64,000 nt of DNA, taken from positions 248,001 to 312,000 of the forward strand of contig CBDIBC010000002.1 of assembly GCA_965276635.1 (NCBI GenBank), written 5' to 3'. How positions within the stretch are numbered: the stretch's first letter is position 1; each line of letters opens with the position of its first letter. The position numbers and the translations under genes were made by a program. The notes below the pieces were generated by a model. That model saw only the letters and a program-made list of their open reading frames with translations, did not search any database and had not been told where the DNA came from. Below, piece after piece: positions 9,045 through 17,185 of the stretch. The stretch comes from CBDIBC01 sp965276635 (GTDB taxonomy: Bacteria; Actinomycetota; Acidimicrobiia; Acidimicrobiales; Palsa-688).

Positions 9045-9061
9045 TCTGGAATGAATCCAGA
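9045..9061. promoter_or_regulatory. palindrome spanning the fur start codon
   Basis: TCTGGA-ATGAA-TCCAGA is a perfect 6-bp inverted repeat whose 5-nt centre contains the fur start ATG (9051). No convincing ribosome site precedes that ATG, which suggests a leaderless or short-leader message with an operator at its 5' end. Autorepression by the Fur-family protein is inferred from position. A TTGACT hexamer at 9013-9018 could be a -35 element. Confidence 0.4.
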
Positions 9062-9509
9062 TAATGAGAGGGAAGCGATCGGGGTGCTTCTGCGTGCGGC
9101 CGGCTTGCGGGTGACCAGCCCACGGATCGCGGTGCTCCATGCCGTGCGGGCGCATCGCCACGCCAGTGCGGAGGCACTGGCCGTCGAGGCTCGCCGTTCC
9201 CTCGGTTCGGTGTCGACGCAGGCCGTTTATGACGCCCTGGCGGTATGCGCCGAGGCCGGGCTGGTCCGGCGCATCCAGCCGGCCAGCTCCCCGGCCCGCT
9301 ACGAGGCCAGGACCGGCGACAACCACCATCATCTGGTCTGCCGATCGTGCGGAACCGTCGAAGACGTCGACTGTGTCGTCGGGGCCGCCCCGTGCCTGGC
9401 CGCATCGCAGGACCACGGTTTCGCCATCGACGAGGCCGAGGTCGTGTTCTGGGGCCTTTGCTCTTCATGCCAGACCATCGATACGACCAACCAGGAGGAA
9501 GAGAAATGA
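9051..9509 (+). CDS. Fur-family transcriptional regulator (FurA/CatR-like)
   Basis: 152 residues. N-terminal winged helix (VTSPRIAVLHAV, SVSTQAVYDAL) followed by the dimerisation/metal domain with HHHLVCRSCG and a second Cys pair CSSC near the C-terminus, which form the structural zinc site of Fur proteins. Its stop overlaps the catalase start (ATGA), so regulator and catalase are one transcription unit. This arrangement is known for FurA-katG in mycobacteria and CatR-catA in Streptomyces, where the regulator senses peroxide or iron and represses the operon. By context this is a peroxide-responsive repressor. Confidence 0.9.
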   Translation: MNPDNEREAIGVLLRAAGLRVTSPRIAVLHAVRAHRHASAEALAVEARRSLGSVSTQAVYDALAVCAEAGLVRRIQPASSPARYEARTGDNHHHLVCRSCGTVEDVDCVVGAAPCLAASQDHGFAIDEAEVVFWGLCSSCQTIDTTNQEEEK

Positions 9510-11032
9510 CCACACCGTCCAACGGTCACACCACCACCAATGCAGGTATCCCGGTCGCCAGCGACGAGCATTCGCTGACGCAGGGCAAAGACGGCGGGAT
9601 CCTGCTCCAAGACCACTATCTGATCGAGAAGATGGCGCAGTTCAATCGGGAGCGGGTTCCCGAGCGGGTGGTCCACGCCAAGGGCGGTGGCGCGTTCGGC
9701 GAGTTCGTGGTGACCGATGACGTCAGCCGGTACACCAAGGCCGATTTCTTGCAGCCGGGCAAGCGGACCGAGATGCTGGCCCGCTTCTCGTCGGTGGCGC
9801 CGGAGCAGGGCGGGGCGGACACCCAGCGCGACCCGCGTGGTTTCGCCCTGAAGTTCTACACCGAAGAGGGCAACTACGACCTGGTAGGCAACAACACACC
9901 GGTGTTCTTCGTCAAGGACCCCATGAAGTTCCAGGACTTCATCCGCAGCCAGAAGCGCCTGCCCGACTCCGGCCTGCGCAGCAACGACATGCAGTGGGAC
10001 TTCTGGACGCTCTCACCTGAGTCGGCGCACCAGGTCACCTGGTTGATGGGCGACCGTGGCCTGCCTCGCACCTGGCGGCACATGAACGGCTACGGGTCCC
10101 ACACGTTCCAGTGGATCAACGCCGCCGGCGAGCGGTGCTGGGTGAAGTACACGTTGAAGACCGACCAGGGCAACGATTTCCTCAGCCAGGCGGAGGGCGA
10201 CACCCTCGCCGGTGCGTCCCCCGACCACCACCGCCAGGATCTGTTCGGGTCGATCGCCGAGGGTGACTTCCCGAGCTGGACGATGCACGTGCAGATCATG
10301 CCGTTGGCCGACGCCGACGGCTACCGGTTCAATCCGTTCGACCTGACCAAGGTGTGGCCGCATGGGGACTACCCGCTGATCAAGGTGGGCACCATGACGC
10401 TGAACCGGAACCCGGAGAACTTCTTCGCCCAGATCGAGCAGAGCTCGTTCGAGCCGTCGAACTTCGTTCCCGGCATTGCGGCCAGCCCCGACAAGATGCT
10501 CCTCGGCCGGCTCTTCTCCTATCCCGACGCCCATCGCTATCGGATCGGCTCGAACTACCTGCAGCTCCCGGTGAACGCCCCCAAGTCGCCGGTGAACTCC
10601 TATTCCAAGGAGGGCGCCATGCGCTACTCGTGGAATGATCCGGCCATCCCGGTGTACGCCCCGAACTCGCACGGCGGCCCGGCGGCCGACGCCGAGGCTT
10701 ACGACGATGGCGCCGGCTGGTCGGCCGGCGGCGACATGGTCCGCTCGCCCTACGTCCAGCATGGGGAGGACGACGACTGGGGCCAGCCCGGGACCCTGGT
10801 CCGCGACGTGCTCGATGATGCGGCCCGGCAGCGCCTGATCGGCAACATCAGTGGCCATCTCCTCAACGGGGTGACCGAGCCGGTGCTGGTGCGGGCGTTC
10901 GAGTACTGGACGAACATCGACTCCGACCTCGGCAAGCGGGTGGAGGAAGCGGTCCGGTCCCAGCAAGGAGGCAAGGCGCCGACCACCGGTCAGAGCCCCA
11001 CGAAGCCGGGTGACGAGGCCGCCAAGGTCTGA
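9506..11032 (+). CDS. katA: monofunctional heme catalase
   Basis: 508 residues, the small-subunit clade size. The distal His is in RVVHAKGGGAFG, the distal Asn region in DLVGNNTPVFFVKDP, and the proximal heme ligand Tyr in RLFSYPDAHRYRIGSNY. It converts hydrogen peroxide to water and oxygen in the cytoplasm. The start ATG 9506 overlaps the fur stop, with GGAGGAAGAG immediately upstream. The last 30 residues are a low-complexity Gly/Thr/Pro tail. Expression is probably controlled by the upstream Fur protein. Confidence 0.95.
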   Translation: MTTPSNGHTTTNAGIPVASDEHSLTQGKDGGILLQDHYLIEKMAQFNRERVPERVVHAKGGGAFGEFVVTDDVSRYTKADFLQPGKRTEMLARFSSVAPEQGGADTQRDPRGFALKFYTEEGNYDLVGNNTPVFFVKDPMKFQDFIRSQKRLPDSGLRSNDMQWDFWTLSPESAHQVTWLMGDRGLPRTWRHMNGYGSHTFQWINAAGERCWVKYTLKTDQGNDFLSQAEGDTLAGASPDHHRQDLFGSIAEGDFPSWTMHVQIMPLADADGYRFNPFDLTKVWPHGDYPLIKVGTMTLNRNPENFFAQIEQSSFEPSNFVPGIAASPDKMLLGRLFSYPDAHRYRIGSNYLQLPVNAPKSPVNSYSKEGAMRYSWNDPAIPVYAPNSHGGPAADAEAYDDGAGWSAGGDMVRSPYVQHGEDDDWGQPGTLVRDVLDDAARQRLIGNISGHLLNGVTEPVLVRAFEYWTNIDSDLGKRVEEAVRSQQGGKAPTTGQSPTKPGDEAAKV

Positions 11033-11102
11033 TGCGCGGTGAGGAGCGGGGCGCCTGTACCGGCGTCCCGCTCCGGCCAGCGGTAGGGGCTCGGGGAGAA
11101 CG

Positions 11103-11561
11103 GTGAGCAGCCCGCGCCGTGCGTCACGGTCACGCCTGGGCCAGGATGGCGGTGTGGGAGAGATCTGTGGTCACGGCTTTCCCGCCGCCGATTGCCTCAT
11201 CTGCGAGACCCTCGGCACCGGCCCGGCCCGATCGACGACCGCCGGTCCGTCCCGGGCCGCCACCGGGGGAGAGAGGACCCGGACCGCCAACCGGGCCCAG
11301 CCGCGCCCTGACCTGGATGGTGGACCGACGCCGGTGGAGATCGTCCGACCGGCTCCGTCGGGGGAAGGTCGGAGGCGGCCGATCGGCCGCCAGCTGGTGA
11401 TGCTCGTGGTGGCGTTGATCGTCCTGGTCCTGGTCGGATGGTTCCTGATCGGCGCAGTGCTGGCCATCGCCCGCCTGATCGAGCTGATCGCCGTCGCCCT
11501 GGTCGCCGGTTGGGTCGGGTACCGGCTTGGGCACTTCCGCGGTCGCCACCAGCGCCCCTGA
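11103..11561 (+). CDS. small membrane protein with CxHG...CLIC motif
   Basis: 152 residues, GTG start. The N-terminal ICGHGFPAADCLICETL is a short Cys/His motif seen at the front of many uncharacterised actinobacterial membrane proteins; four potential metal ligands are present. A Pro/Arg/Thr-rich linker follows, then two adjacent hydrophobic helices (LVMLVVALIVLVLVGWFLIGAV and IELIAVALVAGWVGYRL). No enzymatic motif is seen. The Cys/His motif could bind zinc or a cluster on the cytoplasmic side. It follows katA by 70 bp and faces the chloride channel gene. Function unknown. Confidence 0.65.
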   Translation: MSSPRRASRSRLGQDGGVGEICGHGFPAADCLICETLGTGPARSTTAGPSRAATGGERTRTANRAQPRPDLDGGPTPVEIVRPAPSGEGRRRPIGRQLVMLVVALIVLVLVGWFLIGAVLAIARLIELIAVALVAGWVGYRLGHFRGRHQRP

Positions 11562-11616
11562 CGCCGGCGCCAGCACCCCTGATCGCCGGCCTGCGGCCGA
11601 GCGGTCAGGTCGACGG

Positions 11617-13026
11617 TCAGGTCGACGGCCGGGGCGGTCCGCCCCGATCCCCTGTGCGGGGAAGGGCACCGAGTCGAGCCGAGTAGATGGAGTAGCCGTC
11701 GACATACCGGGTGACGACGGTGGCGGTGGCGGTGGCGATGAGCATGGGAACCATGAGCGCGAAGCCGCTGTGGGTGAGCTCAAGCACCAGGGCCAGGGCG
11801 GCGAGCGGTGCTTGGATGCCGGCGCCGACCATGGCCGCGGCCCCGACGACGGCGTAGGCGCCGACCGGCGAGCCTGCCCACAGATGGGACCAGGCCAGGC
11901 CGGCGAACCCGCCGAGCATGGCCCCGGTGCTGAGCACCGGGGTGAACAGCCCACCGGACGCGCCGCTCCCGAGGCAGAGGGAGGTGACGACCGGCTTGAG
12001 GAGGAACAGGGCGGCGAATAGGGCGACGCTGCCGCTGCCCACGAACGCGTCGTGGGCCATGTCCTTGCCGTTGCCGAACAGTTGCGGGTAGCGGAGGCCG
12101 ACGAGGCCGAGGATGGCGAAGGCGGCGAGCGGTGCGCCGATGGCCTTCGGTCCGGTCATGCGGTGATGGGACACCCAGCCGACGAGGCGGATGTAGGCGG
12201 CGGCGACCAGGCCGATGAGGGGTCCGGCCACGACGGCCCACACGATGATGGTGGCCGTGGCGTGATAGTCGGGAATGGCCAGGTATGTGGCGTGGGTGGG
12301 GAGGTAGATCCAGGCGGTGAGGGTGGCGATCCCCGAGCAGACCAGCGCGGGGAGGACGACGGGCAGGGTGATGGTGCCCATGAGGATCTCCGCGGTGAAC
12401 AGGGCCCCTCCGAGCGGGACGTTGTAGACCGCGGCCAGCCCCGCTCCTCCGCCGCAGGCCACGAGCAGACGGCGCTGGGGGGTGGAGAGACGGAGCCAGC
12501 CGGCGAGGACGCTGGCCGACGCGCCGCCCATCGCCTTCGGCGCGGCTTCCCGCCCGATGGAGGCGCCGGCGCCGATGACGATCTCGGAGATCACTGAGTC
12601 GGCCGCCGTCCGTCGCAACGACATGCGGCCGTCGCCGGCCCAGATGACCTCGTCGACCTCCGACCGCTCTCCCCGGGTCCACCGGCGCAGGACGTACCAG
12701 GCGATCCCACCGATGGCTCCGGCCGCGAGCAGCGGGGCGATCCGCCGAGCGCCGCTGGTGGCTTCCACGCCTGCTTCGAACCCGCCGGAGTGATATCCGA
12801 ACGCCAGGTGCTCAACGGTGAACAACAGCCACATCAGCAGGTCGCCGATCAGGCCGGTCACCACGCCGGTGAGGCCGACGGCCAGCCAGAACACGGGTGT
12901 GAGGGCGGCGTCGCCGTCGCCGGTGGCGTTCGGTTGCTCGGTGGCGCCGCGACCGGATGCGAGGCGGCGACGGATGAGCGGTGGTGGCAACCGCAACCGG
13001 TCGCTCGGTCGGTCGCGCCACGCCAC
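11617..13026 (-). CDS. ClC-family chloride channel/antiporter
   Basis: About 469 residues with some ten to twelve hydrophobic helices. ClC signatures: the Glu-gate region GAGASIGREAAP (usual form GREGP; the gating Glu is kept), GGGAGLAAVYNVPLGG, and GSGASGGLFTPVLSTGA. There is no C-terminal CBS pair, so this is the short bacterial form. It moves chloride, possibly in exchange for protons. The frame stays open far upstream into lgt antisense; GTG 13026 is chosen because the barrel starts soon after and it leaves about 100 bp to the divergent lgt start. The start is only approximate. Confidence 0.82.
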   Translation of the reverse strand: MAWRDRPSDRLRLPPPLIRRRLASGRGATEQPNATGDGDAALTPVFWLAVGLTGVVTGLIGDLLMWLLFTVEHLAFGYHSGGFEAGVEATSGARRIAPLLAAGAIGGIAWYVLRRWTRGERSEVDEVIWAGDGRMSLRRTAADSVISEIVIGAGASIGREAAPKAMGGASASVLAGWLRLSTPQRRLLVACGGGAGLAAVYNVPLGGALFTAEILMGTITLPVVLPALVCSGIATLTAWIYLPTHATYLAIPDYHATATIIVWAVVAGPLIGLVAAAYIRLVGWVSHHRMTGPKAIGAPLAAFAILGLVGLRYPQLFGNGKDMAHDAFVGSGSVALFAALFLLKPVVTSLCLGSGASGGLFTPVLSTGAMLGGFAGLAWSHLWAGSPVGAYAVVGAAAMVGAGIQAPLAALALVLELTHSGFALMVPMLIATATATVVTRYVDGYSIYSARLGALPRTGDRGGPPRPST

Positions 13027-13125
13027 CCGCCCATCATCGTGGGTCGGAACGGGCCGACGCACGATCTCGCCCGACTGGCCCTCCTGCGCGCCGCGCTGGA
13101 TGCCCGAGGCATCTACGCTGCTGTC

Positions 13126-14040
13126 GTGTCGTTGACCGCCATGGGAGCGTTCATCCCGAGCCCGCCGACGAGCGGCATCAGCGTCGGCCCGATACGCCTT
13201 CATGTCTACGGGCTGGTCATCGCCATCGGTGTGGTGGCCGCGGTGTGGCTGGCCCAGCGCCGGTGGGAGGCCCGGGGCGGCGCACCGGGGACCATGACGA
13301 GGTTGGCGCTCTGGGGGGTCCCGGCCGGCCTCGTCGGGGCGCGCATCTACAGCGTTGTCACCAGCTGGCAGGCCGACACCGGTGGGCACTGGTACCGGAT
13401 CTTCGCCATCTGGCAGGGAGGTCTCGGAATCTGGGGCGGCATCGCCGCCGGCGTGGCGTTCGGGCTCATAGGCGCCCGGCGGATGCACCTCGACTGGCGG
13501 GTCACGGTCGACTGCGCCGCTCCCGCCCTGGCCCTGGCCCAGGGGATCGGGCGGTGGGGCAACTACTTCAACCAGGAGCTCTACGGCAAGCCCAGCGGCC
13601 TGCCGTGGGCGCTGCGAATCGATCATCCGGTGCACTGCAGCTCGGTCACCAACTGTGGGCCGTACCCGCCGGGCGTCTCCACGTTCCAGCCGACCTTCCT
13701 GTACGAGTCGATCTGGGACCTGGCCTGTGTCGGTCTGGTCCTGCTCGCCGAGCGCCACCTGCGCATCCGCAAGGGGTACCTGATCTTCGTCTACGCCGCC
13801 CTCTACACCGTCGGCCGCTTCTTCACCGAGCATCTCCGCGTCGACGAGGCGCATCGCTACCTCGGCCTGCGCCTCAACGACTGGGTCAGCATCGGTGTCT
13901 TCGTGGTCTCGATTGCCATCTTGATGGTCTGGGGGCGCCTCCCGCCGGAGGCGCCGGACGCGGCTCGGGCGCACGTCCCCGATCGGGGCGAGCCGTCCCA
14001 GGCCGGCCTGGCAGGCGGCGAGGCCGGCGCCGACCGGTAG
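13126..14040 (+). CDS. lgt: prolipoprotein diacylglyceryl transferase
   Basis: About 304 residues, a polytopic membrane protein. Lgt signatures: N-terminal PIRLHVYGLVIAIG with the conserved His-Gly-Leu, the phosphatidylglycerol motif GQGIGRWGNYFNQE here as AQGIGRWGNYFNQELYG, PTFLYESIWDL, and GRFFTEHLRVDEAH near the end. It attaches diacylglycerol from phosphatidylglycerol to the lipobox Cys of prolipoproteins in the cytoplasmic membrane. GTG 13126 or ATG 13141 could be the start. Substrates in this window include the LivK-type binding protein and the damaged lipoprotein at 46.6 kb. Confidence 0.92.
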   Translation: MSLTAMGAFIPSPPTSGISVGPIRLHVYGLVIAIGVVAAVWLAQRRWEARGGAPGTMTRLALWGVPAGLVGARIYSVVTSWQADTGGHWYRIFAIWQGGLGIWGGIAAGVAFGLIGARRMHLDWRVTVDCAAPALALAQGIGRWGNYFNQELYGKPSGLPWALRIDHPVHCSSVTNCGPYPPGVSTFQPTFLYESIWDLACVGLVLLAERHLRIRKGYLIFVYAALYTVGRFFTEHLRVDEAHRYLGLRLNDWVSIGVFVVSIAILMVWGRLPPEAPDAARAHVPDRGEPSQAGLAGGEAGADR

Positions 14041-14092
14041 GGCCAGGCCTGGGAGCCGATAGGTTCCCCGAGAGAAGCGACGAGGGGGAGAG

Positions 14093-16270
14093 ATGTCGGA
14101 GAAGCGCATCAGCATCTGCCGTTGTTGCACATCGCACTGCCCGATCGAGGTCACGGTGGAGGACGGTCGGCCGGTGCGGGTGGTGGGTGACCGCCAGTCG
14201 GCGATGTTCGGTGGCTACTCGTGTGCCAAGGGACGATCCCTCCCTTTGCTCCACAATCGGCCCGACCGGTTGCTGCGCAGCCAGAAGCGGCACGGTGACG
14301 GGTCGTACCGGGACATCGCCTTCGACGACGCCCTCGACGAGATCGCCGAGCGCCTGGCCGCCATCATCGAGCGCCACGGCGCCCGGGCCGTCGGCTCCTA
14401 CCTGGGTACCCACAACGCGCAGTACCCGACGACCGGCCCGCTGGCCGGTGCGCTGCTGCGGGCCATCGGGTCGCCCATGCAGTTCAGCGCCCTCACCGTC
14501 GACCAACCAGGTGATCTGGTGTCGCGGGCGTTCCACGGCACCTGGCTCGGCGGCGAGCACCTGCTGGAGGATTGCGATGCCTGGCTGCTGGTGGGCACCA
14601 ACCCGGTCGTGTCCCACCAGTACTTCGCCGACAACCCCCTCGGCCGTATCCGCATGGCGGTGCGCAACGGGTGCCAGCTGGTCGTGATCGACCCCCGCCG
14701 CACCGAGACCGCCCGTCACGCCCAGGTCCACCTGCAGGCCCGCCCCGGGACCGACGTCGCCATCCTGGCCGGTTTCGTGCGCTGGTTCTTCGATCACGAC
14801 GCCCTCGATCATCACTTCCTGGCCGGCGACGTCGACGGCGTGGAGGCCCTGCGCGAGGCCGTGGCCCCGTTCGCCCCCGACGTGGTGTGCGCTCGCGCCG
14901 ATGTCGAACGCCGCCACTTCGAGGAGGCCGCCGCCGTTCTCGCCGGCGCCCGTCGCGGCGGCGCGTACTGCAGCACCGGGGCGTCGATGTCGACCATGGG
15001 GGGCAACCTCGTCTACTACCTGGCCCTGGCCGTGCACTCGCTGCGCGGGTGGTGGGCTCGCGCCGGCGACCCGTTCCTGCGCCCGAACGTCCTGCTCCCC
15101 GCAGTGACGCCGAAGGCCCAGACCCGAGGACCGTTCGCGGCGCAGGGCTTCGGCGAGCGCCTCCGCGTCCGGGGTCTGGTGGGCGGGGTCGCCGGCATCG
15201 GTGCCGGCGCCATGTTCGAGGAGATCCTGACCGAGGGTCCCGGTCAGGTCCGGGCCCTGTTCTGCGTCGGGTCGAACCCGCTGATGGCGCTGCCGGACGC
15301 CGCGCTGGCCGCCCGGGCCCTGGCCAGCCTCGAGCTGTACGTGACGACCGATGTGACCCTCTCGGCCAACGCCCGGGCGGCCGACTACGTGATCGCCGGG
15401 AAGATGGGCCTGGAGACGCCGGCCTGCACGCACACCGCCGAGTACCTCAAGTACATGTGCCGGGGCAAAGGTGTCGAACGGCCATACGCGCACTACGCGC
15501 CGCCCGCCGCCGATCCGCCAGAGGGCGCCGAGGTGGTCGACGACTGGGAGCTCTACTACGGGCTGGCCCAGCGGCTCGGTCTCCAGCTCCACCTGGTCAG
15601 CGCCTACGGCCTGGCCGGCGACTTCGACATCCCGCCGACCAGTCGTCCGCTCGACATGGCGCGCCAGCCCACCACCGAGGAGCTGTTCGAGCTGATGTGC
15701 GACGGGTCCAGGGTGCCGCTCTCCGAGGTCCGATCGCATCCCCACGGCCACCTCTACGACGAGGCCAGGATCGTGGTGGAGGCCAAGGATGCCGGCCACC
15801 GGGCGCGCCTCGACGTCGGGGCGGCCGAGATGCTCGCCGAGCTGGCGGTGGTGGCCGGCGCTGACGTCGGCGCAGACCTGCTGTTCGTGCCCCGACGAGA
15901 CAAGCGGTTCGTGAACTCCACCGGCCAGTCCGCCAGCGCCCTGACCGGCGTACCCGTGGTGAACCCGGCCTTCCTGGCGCCGACCGAGCTGGCTCGCCGC
16001 GGCCTCCACGAGGGCGACATCGTCGAGGTGCGGTCGGCCCACGGCGCGCTGCAAGCCGTCGTGGCCAGCGACGAGTCCCTGCGCGACGGCGTCCTGTCGA
16101 TGAGCCATGGCTTCGGGCAGCACCCCGACGCCGTCGCCGATCCGGAGCGGTACGGGGCGAACACGAACCTGCTGCTCAGCACGTCTGCGGAGTTCGACCG
16201 GATCACCGGGATGCCGCGGATGGGCGCCGTCCCGGTCAGCGTGCACCTGGCGGTCCTCCGGTCGCGCTAG
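14093..16270 (+). CDS. molybdopterin oxidoreductase with N-terminal [4Fe-4S] site
   Basis: 725 residues of the DMSO-reductase superfamily. The N-terminus carries the cluster ligands ICRCCTSHCP and later YSCAKG. The molybdopterin domains follow (LVGTNPVVSHQYF, VIDPRRTETA, CVGSNPLMALPD), and the C-terminal barrel is marked by SALTGVPVVNPAFLAPTELARR and SMSHGFGQHPD. No twin-arginine signal is seen, so it is probably cytoplasmic. There are no small or membrane subunits beside it, so electrons likely pass to a soluble carrier. The reaction (formate, thiosulfate or an organic substrate) cannot be assigned. Good ribosome site before ATG 14093. Confidence 0.85.
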   Translation: MSEKRISICRCCTSHCPIEVTVEDGRPVRVVGDRQSAMFGGYSCAKGRSLPLLHNRPDRLLRSQKRHGDGSYRDIAFDDALDEIAERLAAIIERHGARAVGSYLGTHNAQYPTTGPLAGALLRAIGSPMQFSALTVDQPGDLVSRAFHGTWLGGEHLLEDCDAWLLVGTNPVVSHQYFADNPLGRIRMAVRNGCQLVVIDPRRTETARHAQVHLQARPGTDVAILAGFVRWFFDHDALDHHFLAGDVDGVEALREAVAPFAPDVVCARADVERRHFEEAAAVLAGARRGGAYCSTGASMSTMGGNLVYYLALAVHSLRGWWARAGDPFLRPNVLLPAVTPKAQTRGPFAAQGFGERLRVRGLVGGVAGIGAGAMFEEILTEGPGQVRALFCVGSNPLMALPDAALAARALASLELYVTTDVTLSANARAADYVIAGKMGLETPACTHTAEYLKYMCRGKGVERPYAHYAPPAADPPEGAEVVDDWELYYGLAQRLGLQLHLVSAYGLAGDFDIPPTSRPLDMARQPTTEELFELMCDGSRVPLSEVRSHPHGHLYDEARIVVEAKDAGHRARLDVGAAEMLAELAVVAGADVGADLLFVPRRDKRFVNSTGQSASALTGVPVVNPAFLAPTELARRGLHEGDIVEVRSAHGALQAVVASDESLRDGVLSMSHGFGQHPDAVADPERYGANTNLLLSTSAEFDRITGMPRMGAVPVSVHLAVLRSR

Positions 16271-16304
16271 GCGCCTGGCGCCGGCAGCCGGGATACTGGA
16301 GAGC

Positions 16305-17093
16305 GTGCCACCGCAGCCGTTCACACCCACCGGGCTGGATGCGCCGCCGCCCGGCTTCGGCCCCACCCGCTCGCGGCGGGGGCGACGGGGTGGTCGACCG
16401 GGACGACCGCGCCACGTCCAGTGGCTGATCGGCGGGATCCTGGCCTTGGTCGTCGCTGCCGTCCTGCTCGCCGTCGGCATCGTCCGGCTGCTGGAGGGCT
16501 CCACCCCGGGACGGTTGAGCCTGCCATCCGCCGCGGGCGTGCCGGCCGGCCCACTGGCGGCCGGGCCGGTGACGGGGACGTGGACGGTGACCTCGGGCTC
16601 CCAGGCCGGCTATCGGGTGGCCGAGACACTTTTCGACCTGCACCACACCGCCGTCGGCCGCACCTCGCAGGTCAGCGGCGGCATGGTGATCTCGGGTACG
16701 ACGGTCACCGCCGCCGACTTCCACGTGAACATGGCGTCGGTCCACAGCGATCAAGCCGGGCGCGACGTCCAGTTCCACGACTACATCTTGGACACGGGGG
16801 CCTATCCGAGCGCCGGGTTCCGCCTCACCCGTCCCATCCAGCTGGGTGCCATCCCGGCACCCAGCCACGTCGTCACCGCCCCGGCCACCGGTGCCTTCAC
16901 CCTCCGGGGTGTGACCAGGGTGGTGCAGTTCTCGCTGCGCGCCGAGCGGGTGGGGCAGGCCATCGACCTGAACGCCGAGATCCCGATCACCTTCTCTCTG
17001 TGGCACATCCCGAACCCCAGCTTCGCCATCGCCCAACTCGGTCACACCGGGAACATCGAGGTGCTGCTCCACCTGTCCCGACGCGGGACGTAA
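16305..17093 (+). CDS. membrane-anchored YceI-family protein
   Basis: 262 residues. An Arg-rich N-terminus leads to one transmembrane helix (LIGGILALVVAAVLLAVGIV) and then a YceI lipocalin-like barrel outside the membrane: GTWTVTSGSQAGYRV, the FDLHHTAVGRT region, and SVHSDQAGRDVQFHDYILDT. YceI proteins bind isoprenoid chains or other amphiphiles. GTG 16305 is preceded by GGAGAG. It follows the molybdopterin oxidoreductase by 34 bp and may be cotranscribed. Specific ligand unknown. Confidence 0.85.
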   Translation: MPPQPFTPTGLDAPPPGFGPTRSRRGRRGGRPGRPRHVQWLIGGILALVVAAVLLAVGIVRLLEGSTPGRLSLPSAAGVPAGPLAAGPVTGTWTVTSGSQAGYRVAETLFDLHHTAVGRTSQVSGGMVISGTTVTAADFHVNMASVHSDQAGRDVQFHDYILDTGAYPSAGFRLTRPIQLGAIPAPSHVVTAPATGAFTLRGVTRVVQFSLRAERVGQAIDLNAEIPITFSLWHIPNPSFAIAQLGHTGNIEVLLHLSRRGT

Positions 17094-17185
17094 CCGCACC
17101 ATTTTGTGGTGGCCACACCACCATCCGTGACCTGAGGTCGTGTCGTCTCTACACTCCGGGACAAGAGCAGGGTGACAGGAGCAGC

